Positions 38,393 through 47,697 are shown, numbered from the stretch's first letter. The stretch: DNA of 64,000 nt from Vibrio ostreae (GCF_019226825.1 NZ_CP076643.1:2170001-2234000); one strand, 5' to 3'. The notes: a model not told the origin generated them from the letters alone. Numbers and translations: made by a program.

Positions 38393-39433
38393 TTACTTCC
38401 TTGACATTCGAGTCATGTGTATATTGGACCTTACCGATATCCAATATGACGGACTTTTCCCATTAGCTGTACCTTTGGAAGCTGAATCAATTTCTCTAGT
38501 TCCCCAGCAATCAATATAATACTTTTCATATAATGGATTATTTTTAACGGCTGCTGCGCAAGTCTCATACCCTCCATCTTCCCGCCGAGAACGTTCAAAT
38601 AGAATATGATTATCGTAAGGATAGTCTACTCTTGGAATCCATATCATAGGTCTAGGTTCTCCACGATAAGGGTGAATACAAGCGTAGTCTCCATATTGAA
38701 GTTCTGGGTCAATTTTTCTCAAATAATTATATATTTTCTGTCCATAAACAGGGAACTTACTAGACATCTTTTCGTCTTTCGGTACTAATGCAACAACAGA
38801 CGATGGGAATGAGGAGACTAGCATAACTACATCTAAACCATCGTCTACATGTAATACCAAATTTAATAGTTTTTCCGCTTGTGTAATTTTTTCACTAAGG
38901 TTAGCTTCGTTAACATATCCCAGATCTATAAATACTTTTATTTCTGAGTATTCTTCAACTACGCACAGCAATTCATCTACGATAGGCTTTGAAACCAGCT
39001 CCACAGGGATTCGTATACTGATACAGTCACAAAACTTGAACAACCTGCTAGCTTGCTTCTTTAACTCACGTCTCGAAGAGTCTTCATAGGCAAGAAGCAT
39101 GGGGATAACATTAGCTTCTTTCTCTTCAACAATTCTTCTTATAAAATCGGTCCAGTTATAGAAGGCATTATTGTCATCAAAAAAACTTTCAATTTGCTCA
39201 TTTGACAAGGATTCTTCATTCGTCAAATCCAGAACAAACTCACCATCAGTTATGATATCTAATATTTCATCTATTTTTTTATAGACATCACTACCTAGAT
39301 TATTTTTAGATTTTCGAGATTTAGTAAGCTCAAAAACAGGAAGTATATTAGACAAGTCTCTTTCTTCTAACGATTTTAATGCCCTAAGTTCTGATACAGT
39401 AGACTTTAATAGTGGATAGTATTTAGAACTCAT
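38393..39433 (-). CDS. Beta-family protein (T4 beta/sce7725-like)
   Basis: A 346-residue protein from ATG 39433 that overlaps the end of the protease gene by 11 bp. SSKYYPLLKSTVSELRALKS and ILPVFEL at the start, and TIDL-like FVLDLT and VFIDLG strand motifs, fit the beta-protein family (named after phage T4 beta) that also includes sce7725. Its biochemical role is unknown. Coupling to an ImmA/IrrE protease and a membrane protein, and convergence on sce7726, suggest one functional module. Confidence 0.7.
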   Translation of the reverse strand: MSSKYYPLLKSTVSELRALKSLEERDLSNILPVFELTKSRKSKNNLGSDVYKKIDEILDIITDGEFVLDLTNEESLSNEQIESFFDDNNAFYNWTDFIRRIVEEKEANVIPMLLAYEDSSRRELKKQASRLFKFCDCISIRIPVELVSKPIVDELLCVVEEYSEIKVFIDLGYVNEANLSEKITQAEKLLNLVLHVDDGLDVVMLVSSFPSSVVALVPKDEKMSSKFPVYGQKIYNYLRKIDPELQYGDYACIHPYRGEPRPMIWIPRVDYPYDNHILFERSRREDGGYETCAAAVKNNPLYEKYYIDCWGTREIDSASKGTANGKSPSYWISVRSNIHMTRMSRK

Positions 39434-39977
39434 AACTATTCCCTCTGATAACATCAGCTCTAACTTTTACGGCCATCGCTGATACATTAAAGTGATTTGA
39501 AACACTCTCGATAGAATTAGACTCTGTCCTCACATAATGAATAAATTCATCTTTTGGCATTAATAATGCGCCTGCAAAATTATTAGCCTCATACTCCATA
39601 GGACTATTTACATTATCTGCTCTAAAAAAAACAGCATCCGAAAACTCATTATTTTCATTTCTATGTAAAAAATAATGTGCCAATTCATGAGCAAATGTAA
39701 ACCTTTGCCTTTTAGGATGATGAAGACTATTTAGCGTTATTACCCATTGGTCTTCTTCCGTATTAAATGTGAGAGACCCTGAAGCATCTGTTTTCAAGGG
39801 TCTATACTCAACTCTAATACTAAAAATACGTGCGATTGCGTTAAGAGAATCCTCTCCATCATGGGCTTGGTCTCTAACAATATCCAGCAACTCTTGAGGA
39901 GTTCTTCTATCCTGAGGCATAATGCCAACAGGATTTAAATTATTGCTAAAACGATGTTTACGCGCTCTAATCGCCAC
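39423..39977 (-). CDS. ImmA/IrrE-family metallopeptidase
   Basis: The 184 residues contain the zinc motif FTFAHELAHYFLH (HExxH) and the downstream MEYEANNFAGALLMP with the third ligand. Such proteases cleave repressors or antitoxins (ImmA of ICEBs1, IrrE of Deinococcus). The frame opens with GTG at 39977, directly after the stop of the membrane protein gene. A later ATG (MPQDRRTPQ) is possible. No XRE repressor is encoded next to it, so the target is not evident. Confidence 0.87.
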   Translation of the reverse strand: MAIRARKHRFSNNLNPVGIMPQDRRTPQELLDIVRDQAHDGEDSLNAIARIFSIRVEYRPLKTDASGSLTFNTEEDQWVITLNSLHHPKRQRFTFAHELAHYFLHRNENNEFSDAVFFRADNVNSPMEYEANNFAGALLMPKDEFIHYVRTESNSIESVSNHFNVSAMAVKVRADVIRGNSYEF

Positions 39978-40727
39978 TTATGTATCCTCACGATTTAATT
40001 GACTATCATCGTCATTAACTGCATGTAAATTTTGACTTTGTATATTGCTATCATCTAGAACCACATCGGTTAAAAGTCCTTCACCTTCATCATCTTGTAC
40101 AACTCTATCTACAAGAGGATCAAGTGTCTGTACATGAGATATTATATTTCTAATATTCTCTTTAATCTCATCAATACTTTCAGAACTAACTCCGTTTAAA
40201 TCATTAACTTTCGGCTCTATAGAATCGACTCTTTGCTGAAGGTTCATAAGGTCATCAGTTACATCTAAAATGTCCCTCAGGGATTCAGTAATCGATGGAG
40301 TCCTTGCATCTACCGCATCTCTTAACGCCACATGAAATCCATTATTCTCTCGACAATACCGAATAACCTCACTTTTCGTTTGCCTAGTGGCAATAGTTTC
40401 AGCATTCGTTTTAATGTAAAGCGGAACAGATATACCCAAAATTGTCAGCAACGTAATCAATATTGTGATAATTGTTGTGTAGAAACTAGATATCTGAGAC
40501 ATGAGAGAATTTGCGTCAAGTACAATACCTTTATCAACCAATCGCCCCAGCATTACTGCATCAGCATAACCAAGTGGTGACTCTGGTCGCTCAATAAAAG
40601 CAGCTCTGGCACTTTCAATCATAACGCTCACTGGCTCACTGAACCAAAGAAACAGGGCAACCCAAAACAACATTGTTCCAACGGCTGCAGAAAAACATAG
40701 CAAAATGCAGAGCTTTAGATTCGACAT
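39978..40727 (-). CDS. Membrane protein with two helices and a coiled-coil tail
   Basis: A 249-residue protein. Membrane helices lie at residues about 5-30 (LCILLCFSAAVGTMLFWVAL) and 80-105 (ITILITLLTILGISVPLYIK). The cytosolic part has coiled-coil character (LMNLQQRVDSIEPKVNDLNG) and an acidic tail. It is the first gene of a three-gene coupled unit with the ImmA/IrrE protease and beta-family protein. I do not recognise a named family. It may anchor or sense for the module. Confidence 0.65.
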   Translation of the reverse strand: MSNLKLCILLCFSAAVGTMLFWVALFLWFSEPVSVMIESARAAFIERPESPLGYADAVMLGRLVDKGIVLDANSLMSQISSFYTTIITILITLLTILGISVPLYIKTNAETIATRQTKSEVIRYCRENNGFHVALRDAVDARTPSITESLRDILDVTDDLMNLQQRVDSIEPKVNDLNGVSSESIDEIKENIRNIISHVQTLDPLVDRVVQDDEGEGLLTDVVLDDSNIQSQNLHAVNDDDSQLNREDT

Positions 40728-40909
40728 GTCAGAGTCTCGGTAGAAAAACCATATGCAATTGTACTTACAACAAAAAATGCCAATTGTACACCAATCTGCC
40801 TCTATAAGCTCTCACACATTAGCATATTAGTGACTGTACACTGGTTTTACTCTGTGCCGATCAGGTTTTAGTTGATTCCTGAAACATCATAATCAGTATC
40901 GAAAGTTTC

Positions 40910-41464
40910 TTAATCAGAAACAAGAAAGTAAACAGGCTTGTACCTCGCCCCAAAGAAACGTACAGGCAGAGTATCCCTAGCGGACCTAATAAACATTTCT
41001 AAAGAATCCATAGATTGTTCAGGACTACATAAAACCTCTTCAAGTACATCTGCGTTTGTTAGCCTCATTGAACCTAGTTTAGAAACGTCTTTTAAGTAAT
41101 CATAGTGGCTATCTATACGAAGCCAAACACACTCTCTACATGAGGCCAACTCCCTAAGGTTCCTTGCGATAGGACATCCAGCAACTACCGTGATCCCATG
41201 CATCTTCGCATGTTGATTACAGGCTGATAATTCACTATTTATAGTTAGATATATATCACTATTAGAAATTTTGGGACGTCTTGGGAACAAGGCGAGAACT
41301 CGGAATGAGGAAAAACCATGTGTACTTTTACCGACCTTACTAAACTCTCTAGTCAGCCAGGGGAATATCGGTAATACAACAGAAAATTCCTGCTCTAAGA
41401 CAGACTTCATTTCAGGAACAAGTACATATTCTGCAGTATGCTCACTAATATAACTTGTAGTCAA
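40910..41464 (-). CDS. Uncharacterised 184-residue protein
   Basis: Not recognised. The sequence includes FSSFRVLALFPRRPKISNSD and two cysteine-containing segments, ITVVAGCPIARNLRELASC and RECVWLRI. No membrane helix is seen. It is upstream of, and in the same direction as, the membrane protein-protease-beta unit, with 182 bp between them, and may be co-regulated. It is the last gene of island 1. Confidence 0.55.
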   Translation of the reverse strand: MTTSYISEHTAEYVLVPEMKSVLEQEFSVVLPIFPWLTREFSKVGKSTHGFSSFRVLALFPRRPKISNSDIYLTINSELSACNQHAKMHGITVVAGCPIARNLRELASCRECVWLRIDSHYDYLKDVSKLGSMRLTNADVLEEVLCSPEQSMDSLEMFIRSARDTLPVRFFGARYKPVYFLVSD

Positions 41465-41756
41465 AAATGCCTCCTTGCTCTATCTTTTCGATTGCGTTTC
41501 ACACGCTACAAATGATTAATTTGTTTTATAAGGTTACATTATTGCACATATCATTTTTAGCGCCCAAGATAGTTAAAAATTTTAGATTTTACATAACGAG
41601 CAAACTATAGATTAGAGAATACAGAAGTTATTTTAATGCCAGTCCATTACTTCAGAGCACTTGGAAAGTTCGTCCGAACTACTGGTAAACGAATACGTAA
41701 AGGCCTCGCAACTAAATATCAACTCTGTTGACAGAAGTATTTCCTGCTCACTACCA

Positions 41757-41791
41757 AAGGTACACTAGAGGTACAGTCACTAGTTTTGACA
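41757..41791. repeat. 35-bp repeat near the right end of island 1
   Basis: AAGGTACACTAGAGGTACAG continuing to TTTTGACA is identical to 58,680-58,714. The copy here is 106 bp from attachment site 2. The surrounding stretch 41,465-41,896 has no gene. The repeat may be an element-end or integrase-binding signal. Confidence 0.75.
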
Positions 41792-41896
41792 CTTTTACCA
41801 AAAATACGCTAAACTACTGTTTAGTAAATACTTTAAGGTATTTTTAGTTACGCTTAATTTACCTCGGTTTTCCTAGACTTCCTGCGTTAGTGGCTA

Positions 41897-41944
41897 ACTC
41901 ATAATCGATTGGTCCCCAGTTCAAGTCTGGGAGGGGCCACCATT
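41897..41944 (+). repeat. Attachment site 2, between islands 1 and 2
   Basis: A perfect 48-bp copy of the tRNA-Ile2 3' part. The 5' half of the tRNA is absent, so this is not a functional tRNA gene. It marks the right end of island 1 and the left end of island 2. Confidence 0.95.
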
Positions 41945-41951
41945 ATTCCTT

Positions 41952-41981
41952 AAGGCTTATGGAGAAATCCGTAAGCCTTTT
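41952..41981 (+). terminator. Terminator behind attachment site 2
   Basis: AAGGCTTATGGA-GAAA-TCCGTAAGCCTT with one G-T pair is followed by T6. It probably served as tRNA terminator when this element was next to the intact gene. From here to the IS at 42,360 I see no gene. Confidence 0.88.
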
Positions 41982-42436
41982 TTCGTTCTAGTCCGGTCGA
42001 TATCCGGTCCCTTTTCTCTAAACAATAACTACTTCCGGTAAGCGCTGGTCCATCAGGTCAGCCGAATCCTTCCACGTAGTCACCACAGCGATGCATTTCC
42101 TAGTCCAGAGTAATATCCTTTTCTCGTCTGTACAGCACGAATCAGAGCAGATACATACCACTCAACACCAGAACCGAACCCCAGAAAAACTTCGCGCTGG
42201 AACCAACAAAAATATAACCAACATTCCGTTCCATTAGCTGAAGTTAATTAATATAGATATGGGATGGATAGCTAGTTCAGTGGCGGGAAGGACACCTATG
42301 ATCCTAAAGCTCCCAGAACTAGCCAGTCAGGAAAAACAGCATTCAATGATGACCGATTATGTAAACCTCCCCTAAAATAGTGGCATACCTTTTTAGAGTT
42401 CTTCGGCGTAAACTGAGCCAATAAGGAGAACTTCTG

Positions 42437-42703
42437 ATGAAAAAATCCCGTTACACAGAGTCACAGATCGTGAAGATCTTAAAGGAAGTGGAAGCAGGCA
42501 GACTGGTTAAAGAAGTCTGCCGTGAGTACGGTATTTCAGAGGCGACTTACTACAACTGGAAATCCAAATACGGTGGTATGGAAGCGTCTGACATTAAAAG
42601 ACTGAAAGACCTAGAAGATGAAAATCGGCGACTCAAAGCCATGTTTGCTGACCTAAGTCTGGAGCATCGAATACTCAAAGACATCATTGAAAAAAAGCTG
42701 TAA
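42437..42703 (+). CDS. IS3-family transposase OrfA
   Basis: An 88-residue DNA-binding part of the transposase: MKKSRYTESQIVKILKEVEA, a helix-turn-helix (VCREYGISEATYYNWKSKYG) and a C-terminal leucine-zipper helix (DLEDENRRLKAMFADLSLEH). Near its end A-AAA-AAG (42,691-42,697) is a classical -1 slippery sequence that leads into the orfB frame. Confidence 0.95.
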   Translation: MKKSRYTESQIVKILKEVEAGRLVKEVCREYGISEATYYNWKSKYGGMEASDIKRLKDLEDENRRLKAMFADLSLEHRILKDIIEKKL

Positions 42704-43548
42704 AGCCAGCGATAAGGCGTGAACTAGTAGACTATGCGCGAGAGCAGCATGGAGCCAGTTTACGCCTGGCATGTCGCGTTGTTGGCATCAGTGATTCAGT
42801 CTATCGATACCAGCCTGATCAAACGCAAGATAATAAAGTCATTGCCAAGCTAATAGAAGCAGCGGAGCGTTATCCCGCGTATGGATTCAGCAAGCTGTAT
42901 AAAATACTGCGCCGTTGGGGCCATGGATGGAATCATAAGCGCGTGCACCGGATTTACTGTGAACTAAGGCTGAATAAGCGTCGTCGTGGTAAGCGTCGGC
43001 TACCATCGAGAAATCCTGAGCCTTTGGCTGTTCCAGCTCAGGCAAACCATTGCTGGTCTATGGATTTTATGTGTGACAGCCTGCAATGCGGTAGGCGATT
43101 CCGTACGTTCAACTTGGTGGACGACTTTAATCGCGAGGCCCTCGCTATCGAAATTGACTTGAACCTGCCATCACAGCGCGTCGTCAGGGTACTGGAACGT
43201 GTGGTTGCCTGGCGGGGTTATCCCAATAAGCTACGTATGGACAACGGTCCAGAATTCATCTCAGTTACTCTGGCTAGTTGGGCAGAGGAGCATGGTATCG
43301 CTCTGGAATTCATTAAACCTGGAAAACCCACGCAGAATTCCTTTATTGAAAGATTCAACCGGACTTATCGAACGGAAATTCTCAACATGTATGTCTTCAA
43401 AACCTTGAACGAAGTCCGTGAGCTGACTGAGAACTGGATGACAGAATATAACGAAGAACGTCCCCATGATGCGCTCAAGGATCTGACACCATGGGAATAC
43501 TTGATGAAACATGAACAGTCCGAAACCTCTAATTATGGATGTAACTAA
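42691..43548 (+). CDS. IS3-family transposase OrfB (by -1 frameshift)
   Basis: Catalytic part with rve integrase core, open in the -1 frame from the slippery site. It has the HTH_21-type region (SKLYKILRRWGHGWNHKRVH) and DDE residues in HCWSMDFMCD, RMDNGPEF and NSFIERFNRTYRTE, followed by the typical NEERPHDAL end. The usual product is the OrfAB fusion of about 370 residues. No in-frame stop interrupts it. The first own ATG is only at 42,943. Confidence 0.93.
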   Translation, partial: KKAVKPAIRRELVDYAREQHGASLRLACRVVGISDSVYRYQPDQTQDNKVIAKLIEAAERYPAYGFSKLYKILRRWGHGWNHKRVHRIYCELRLNKRRRGKRRLPSRNPEPLAVPAQANHCWSMDFMCDSLQCGRRFRTFNLVDDFNREALAIEIDLNLPSQRVVRVLERVVAWRGYPNKLRMDNGPEFISVTLASWAEEHGIALEFIKPGKPTQNSFIERFNRTYRTEILNMYVFKTLNEVRELTENWMTEYNEERPHDALKDLTPWEYLMKHEQSETSNYGCN

Positions 43549-43786
43549 TGAAGGGAGGTTTACAATTACCCTCAGTGGTAATCGGTCTGTTATCTCTTAA
43601 ATGATTTCGGCCAGTAATCATCGACACTCAACGACAGCTCCAGAAACAGCGGCTAATCATGGGGCTGGTATTCATACTGGAACCGGAAAAACCAACGGCA
43701 CACTGGGTTACAGCGCGAATCTGGTATGAGTTAGGGCTAAGAGTTGGGTTAGTGGAATCAGATGGAACTCCCGTCGACGACGACGA

Positions 43787-44006
43787 CAAACTGGACGGAA
43801 AACCTAAATAGGAAATTTACATTAGGGTTCGTGTCCAGCTCGGTATCTAGCCAAAATCGCAGCTAAAGACCGGATAGAGACCGGACCGACGACGCCGTCG
43901 CGATAATTACAGAAACTACATCATGCTGGAAGTCAGGCAGAGTAAGCCTTAGAGAGAGATTACAGGGTCAGTCTGGTGTGACCGACCCAGCGATCTAGGA
44001 TTTTAG
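43787..44006 (+). repeat. Large inverted repeat, left copy
   Basis: 220 bp here are about 90% identical to the reverse complement of 49,768-49,976. The two copies enclose the retron, integrase and two small genes. The interval 43,565-44,020 has no gene. GTCGACGACG-rich motifs occur at and next to both copies. Confidence 0.9.
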
Positions 44007-44020
44007 ATTGGGTTGGGGGG

Positions 44021-44812
44021 CTAATCTTCTAGAGCTTTTTTGGCAATACGATTCTCTCTAACCAAAATGTCTCTTGTCGTTTGAAAGTAAATAGGTCCAT
44101 CTCCCCCTGCCCACTTACGCAGCATAAACTTGAATTTTTTTATATCCTTTGTCTTTTTGAAAGACGCTATTAGCTTTTCAAAACTAATATGGATCTCTAG
44201 TCTTGCAAGATTTAGCCGATCACAATTCAGATTAAGCTTTTCGATAGTAGACTCTAGAAGTTCTGAGCTTGTAGCAAAATTATTGTGTGTGAATGTTTTT
44301 AAGTTTGTAGTACCTACGTTAACTTCTAGCATTCCAGTGGCTAGAGAGAAGTTAAACATATCACTACTTAAATTATTTTCTAAAGGAGATACAATTTTTC
44401 CTAGCCATCTTTTACCTTCGCCGTGGTTAGTTTCGAGGTGTTCTTTATATGAATCACACGACTTATTGTCTGGCATAACAAACTGTTCAGTGTTATTTCT
44501 ATCTGTGCCACCAATACACACTCCAATAACATTGTTCCAGTCCAAGTGCCAATTGGGCCGAGCATCACCTACAACCCAACCAGATTTTGAGTTAAAGTGT
44601 TCAACTCTTCTATGATGTTCAAATACATTATCTTCACAAAGATCAATTTCACAGTACGCACAAATATAGTTTTGTTCTGAGAAAATTTTATTTTTTATTT
44701 TTTTTGCGTCTCTACTATTATTACCTCGAAAATTATCCCAAGTATCATCAGGGTTGGATATAGCATAAATAGTAAGCTCATTCGGAGCTTGAGACTTATT
44801 GATTTTCCTCAT
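44021..44812 (-). CDS. Retron-associated HNH protein (PtuB-like)
   Basis: A 263-residue HNH nuclease of the type found with retrons. CAYCEID provides a zinc-binding C-x2-C, FEHHRRVEHFNSK holds the His-His-Asn-type core, and LDWNNVIGVCIGGTDRNN the rest of the site. The start overlaps the ATPase gene by 17 bp, so it is coupled. In the E. coli Ec78 (Eco7) retron the PtuA-PtuB pair is the toxic effector, described there as acting on tRNA. The same role is inferred here. Confidence 0.88.
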   Translation of the reverse strand: MRKINKSQAPNELTIYAISNPDDTWDNFRGNNSRDAKKIKNKIFSEQNYICAYCEIDLCEDNVFEHHRRVEHFNSKSGWVVGDARPNWHLDWNNVIGVCIGGTDRNNTEQFVMPDNKSCDSYKEHLETNHGEGKRWLGKIVSPLENNLSSDMFNFSLATGMLEVNVGTTNLKTFTHNNFATSSELLESTIEKLNLNCDRLNLARLEIHISFEKLIASFKKTKDIKKFKFMLRKWAGGDGPIYFQTTRDILVRENRIAKKALED

Positions 44813-46412
44813 ACTCTTTCTCCCACTTACGGTTATCTATATACAAATCTAACTGAACTAAGTCCTCATATGCAGAGCCGAAGTGTCGAGAGAGTTGTTT
44901 TCTCAACTCTAAAGCATCTTCGGTGTCATACTTGTCATCATAAACAAGCTCTCTATAGCGCTTCAGGTTCTTTGTTATTTCATCATCCGGTGGACGAACC
45001 TCGACCTCAAATAGATTCTTTAACACCCAAGAGGATACAGCACCTCTAGTGCCTTTGGGGGCTCGATACTTTTTCCCATCTTTTAGCAACCAGATAGATG
45101 AACTATCAATAGTATGGCAAACTTGAGGGCTGTGAGTTGTTACTACAAACTGAATGTTTGGGAACGTAGACTCAAGCCTTTGAATAATTTTCTGTTGCCA
45201 AGAAGGATGTAAATGTAGGTCTATCTCGTCTATAAGAACGATTCCTGCCCCCTCTAAAGGTGATAACGATTTGGGGTTAAGTAAAGTAAGTCTTCTCGCT
45301 ATATCTGCCACTAAAGCCAATATGGTTTTTTCTCCTTGGGAAAGTTGTAGTACACTTAATTGAGTTCCATTTTTATCAAGCGTTAAGTCTAGGGGCATTC
45401 TCTGAAGTTTCAAATTGCTAAAACCTGGAAGAAATTTATATATAGCCTCCTTGACAATATCTAACGATTTCTCATCTGTAGTGTATATTGAATTTAATTG
45501 ATTTTTATATTCTACCAACTCTTTTTTGTGAGATTCTAAAAGATGTTCCAACTCAGGATGCTTATTTATTAGCTCTTTCAGCAATGGGCTATTTATCTCT
45601 GCTTCTTTAGCTTGAATCTTTACTCTTAGCTCATCTGCGTTACTTGAAAGATCGTTGTCACTTTCAATTAACTCCTTAAACCATCTAAAGAATAACTTAA
45701 AATCCGCTTTTCCAGATAAACTTTTACTGTACGCCTTGGCTTTATTCCATACTTGTTCATCTTTTATTTCGTCAGATTCCTCTATATCTTTGGTCGTAAC
45801 ATCATTTGCTCTTTCTACTGTATATGAACAGAATAGTGGTAGGGATAGTTGGGGGTCTGATTCGTTGGCTTGTCTTAAAATTTGACATATATCATTGATC
45901 TGAGTGTAACTACCTCGAGCTCTTTTTGAGCTTAAAGCAGTCTTTTGCATCAATTCCATATTAACGGCTTGCTGTTCTACTTCGAATTCCGCGCCAATAC
46001 TTGAAAAGTCTTCACCATTCTTTATTTCAATTTCTTCTATCAGATCGCCATTGTTTGATTTTGTAGCTAATCTAGAGTTGAGATGAGTTAAGCACTTTTT
46101 TATTGCCTCTAGCACAGTTGACTTACCACAACCATTGTTTCCTACTAAGACCGTAGTGGAACTTTCCATAGGAAAAGTTAAATCTAAGAACGCAAATCCT
46201 TTATAATTATTCAGTTTTATTGATTTTATCCTAAATTTATTTTCTTTAAGTTGACTAGCACAGACGGATAAATAATGTTGTGACTTTTCTTTGTCCCTTT
46301 CAACGCTAAATCCTTCATCATATGACTGTGCCAGTTGGAAAGAGGCTGAAAAATCGCCTTTATTAGACCTAGAAATCAACCTTCGAATTGTTTTGCTAAT
46401 TTTTTCTTCCAT
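44796..46412 (-). CDS. Retron-associated ATPase (PtuA-like)
   Basis: A 538-residue AAA/ABC-type (SMC/OLD-like) ATPase. The N-terminus (ASFQLAQSYDEGFSVERDKE) looks like a Sel1-type repeat. Walker A is VGNNGCGKST near residue 90, the signature is LQLSQGEKTILALVADIARR, Walker B is IVLIDEIDLHLHPSWQ and the switch is VVTTHSPQV. The ATG follows directly after the reverse transcriptase stop (TAGATG). Together with the HNH protein it forms the effector of a type I-A-like retron. Confidence 0.88.
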   Translation of the reverse strand: MEEKISKTIRRLISRSNKGDFSASFQLAQSYDEGFSVERDKEKSQHYLSVCASQLKENKFRIKSIKLNNYKGFAFLDLTFPMESSTTVLVGNNGCGKSTVLEAIKKCLTHLNSRLATKSNNGDLIEEIEIKNGEDFSSIGAEFEVEQQAVNMELMQKTALSSKRARGSYTQINDICQILRQANESDPQLSLPLFCSYTVERANDVTTKDIEESDEIKDEQVWNKAKAYSKSLSGKADFKLFFRWFKELIESDNDLSSNADELRVKIQAKEAEINSPLLKELINKHPELEHLLESHKKELVEYKNQLNSIYTTDEKSLDIVKEAIYKFLPGFSNLKLQRMPLDLTLDKNGTQLSVLQLSQGEKTILALVADIARRLTLLNPKSLSPLEGAGIVLIDEIDLHLHPSWQQKIIQRLESTFPNIQFVVTTHSPQVCHTIDSSSIWLLKDGKKYRAPKGTRGAVSSWVLKNLFEVEVRPPDDEITKNLKRYRELVYDDKYDTEDALELRKQLSRHFGSAYEDLVQLDLYIDNRKWEKEYEENQ

Positions 46413-47359
46413 CTAATTTCCACCACTATATTTGAATAAATCAATGAAAACCTTTTCACCATATCGATTTTTCATTCTATCTATAAAGTTCGGCTCTACA
46501 GTTTTAGCAAAGCCAATAAGACCCTTCAAATGTTCTACATCATCTTCGTTTTCAAGGTTTCTTATAGAAAACTTATGTAGTAATGCGCGTATGTATCTTT
46601 TTCTATCTCGACCAAGGGATAATTTATTATTGTTAGATATTGTTATTCCAGTTACATGGCGATTGTGTGCCTTGGAAGAAAAAATGACTTAGATTGATTT
46701 AGTTTTATTTTTCCATCAAATAAATCAAGTAAAATATTTTCTATATATTTAGGAATGGTAAATAATAAATTTTTCTCTGAAGTAGAAAATGTCAAGTCGT
46801 CAGCATATCTAGAATAGTTAATATTTAGTTTGGTACAGTAGTTTGTGATGATTTTATCGAATTCATACATGATGAAATTTGATAAAAAAGGGGAAGAAGG
46901 TGCTCCGACGCTAAGTACTAGGTTGGGGCTTTTCTTCTTAGTTCTGTTCCAAAATAGTAATTCTATCAATGGCTCAATATCCTTGTGAAACAACTCAATT
47001 TCTTGATAGTTCAGAGCCTTCAAAAACATAGAAGGTGTTAGGCTATTAAAGAAATTTTCCAAATCCAATTTTAGCAAATAGTTAGAACTAACATGCACTC
47101 TCGCATTTTCTTTTATATTGATTCCATTTACATACGCTTTAGCTGAACTATGAATCTGCACGTGAGATTTCATCTGCTCAACGATAGCGCGCTGAATGCG
47201 TTTTAGCTCAGGAGTGGGTTGAGCAATCACTCTAAAGCCAAATGTTCGTTTGGGAATCTTATAAACTTTATAGTGCCCTGAAGGCCTCTTAGCCAAGTAA
47301 TGACTGAATTCAACAGGAAAAACTTCTGGAGATACGTGACTTAGGACTGAAAGCTTCAT
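46413..47359 (-). pseudogene. Retron reverse transcriptase, split by a frameshift at a T6 run
   Basis: The first frame (47359-46652) gives 235 residues with AKAYVNGINIKENA (NAxxH region), LKLDLENFFNS, VGAPSSPFLSN and the catalytic YADD in SRYADDLTFST. It ends with stop after SFFLPRHTIAM. In the -1 frame the protein continues as FSSKAHNRHVTGITISNN... with the retron VTG motif and runs to a stop at 46413, about 315 residues in total. One extra T in the T6 tract at 46,679-46,684 would restore the frame. This may be decay, phase variation, ribosomal or polymerase slippage, or a sequencing error. Confidence 0.88.
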
Positions 47360-47375
47360 TGATGTCGTTGCTTAC

Positions 47376-47618
47376 ATAAAAAAATGAGGGTGATACAGGT
47401 TTCCCTGTATCACGAGAGCCCTTTACTTAAAGACGCGGAGCGGCATTTCCGATCTGCAATCGTTGCGAAGCATGAGTAACTATTGCAGTTCGGAAATGCC
47501 GTTCCGCAGCTGCAAAACCACTCAATAAATTAGAGTTCGGCGCAACGCCAAACTAGATTAAATCATAAACTTAATCCAAATCACGCTAAAGAGCACTTCC
47601 AAGTTAGCTCATTTTTAT
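47376..47618 (-). ncRNA. Candidate retron msr-msd RNA
   Basis: Directly upstream of the reverse transcriptase. The msd-like hairpin (47,435-47,507) has a 26-bp stem with two mismatches and a 21-nt loop. Outer arms ATAAAAATGAG (47,618-47,608, a1) and CTCATTTTTTTAT (47,388-47,376, a2) are complementary. An AGC just after a1 could supply the branching G, and two small stem-loops (GATTAA/TTAATC; TTGGCG-TTG-CGCCGA) fit the msr part. A perfect 10-bp hairpin with GAAA loop (47,390-47,413) lies before a2; it could be part of msd or a terminator. Confidence 0.82.
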
Positions 47619-47697
47619 AGTCAAATCAATTTTAAAAGACAGGGAGGCAACTAAATACTTCAATGTTTTGAAAGCAGTCTAAAACAACCACTTCAGG

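Larger units (their letters stand above)
42360..43564 (+). mobile_element. Complete IS3-family insertion sequence
   Basis: 1,205 bp bounded by inverted repeats TGTAAACCTCCC (42,360-42,371) and GGGAGGTTTACA (43,553-43,564), with a 4-bp ATTA target duplication on both sides (42,356-42,359; 43,565-43,568). It encodes orfA and orfB with a slippery A7G. The short target duplication and protein type suggest the IS407-like group. It appears intact and potentially active. Confidence 0.93.

Noticed and set aside
41881..41943. Additional tRNA genes at 41.9 and 50.8 kb
   Set aside because: Only the 3' half of the tRNA is present; acceptor 5' strand and D arm are missing. They are attachment-site copies.
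47390..47413. Perfect 10-bp hairpin as a simple terminator of an upstream gene
   Set aside because: The nearest upstream gene on that strand is the integrase, 285 bp away, and the hairpin lies within the a1-a2 bracket. I keep it as part of the retron RNA, with termination as an alternative.
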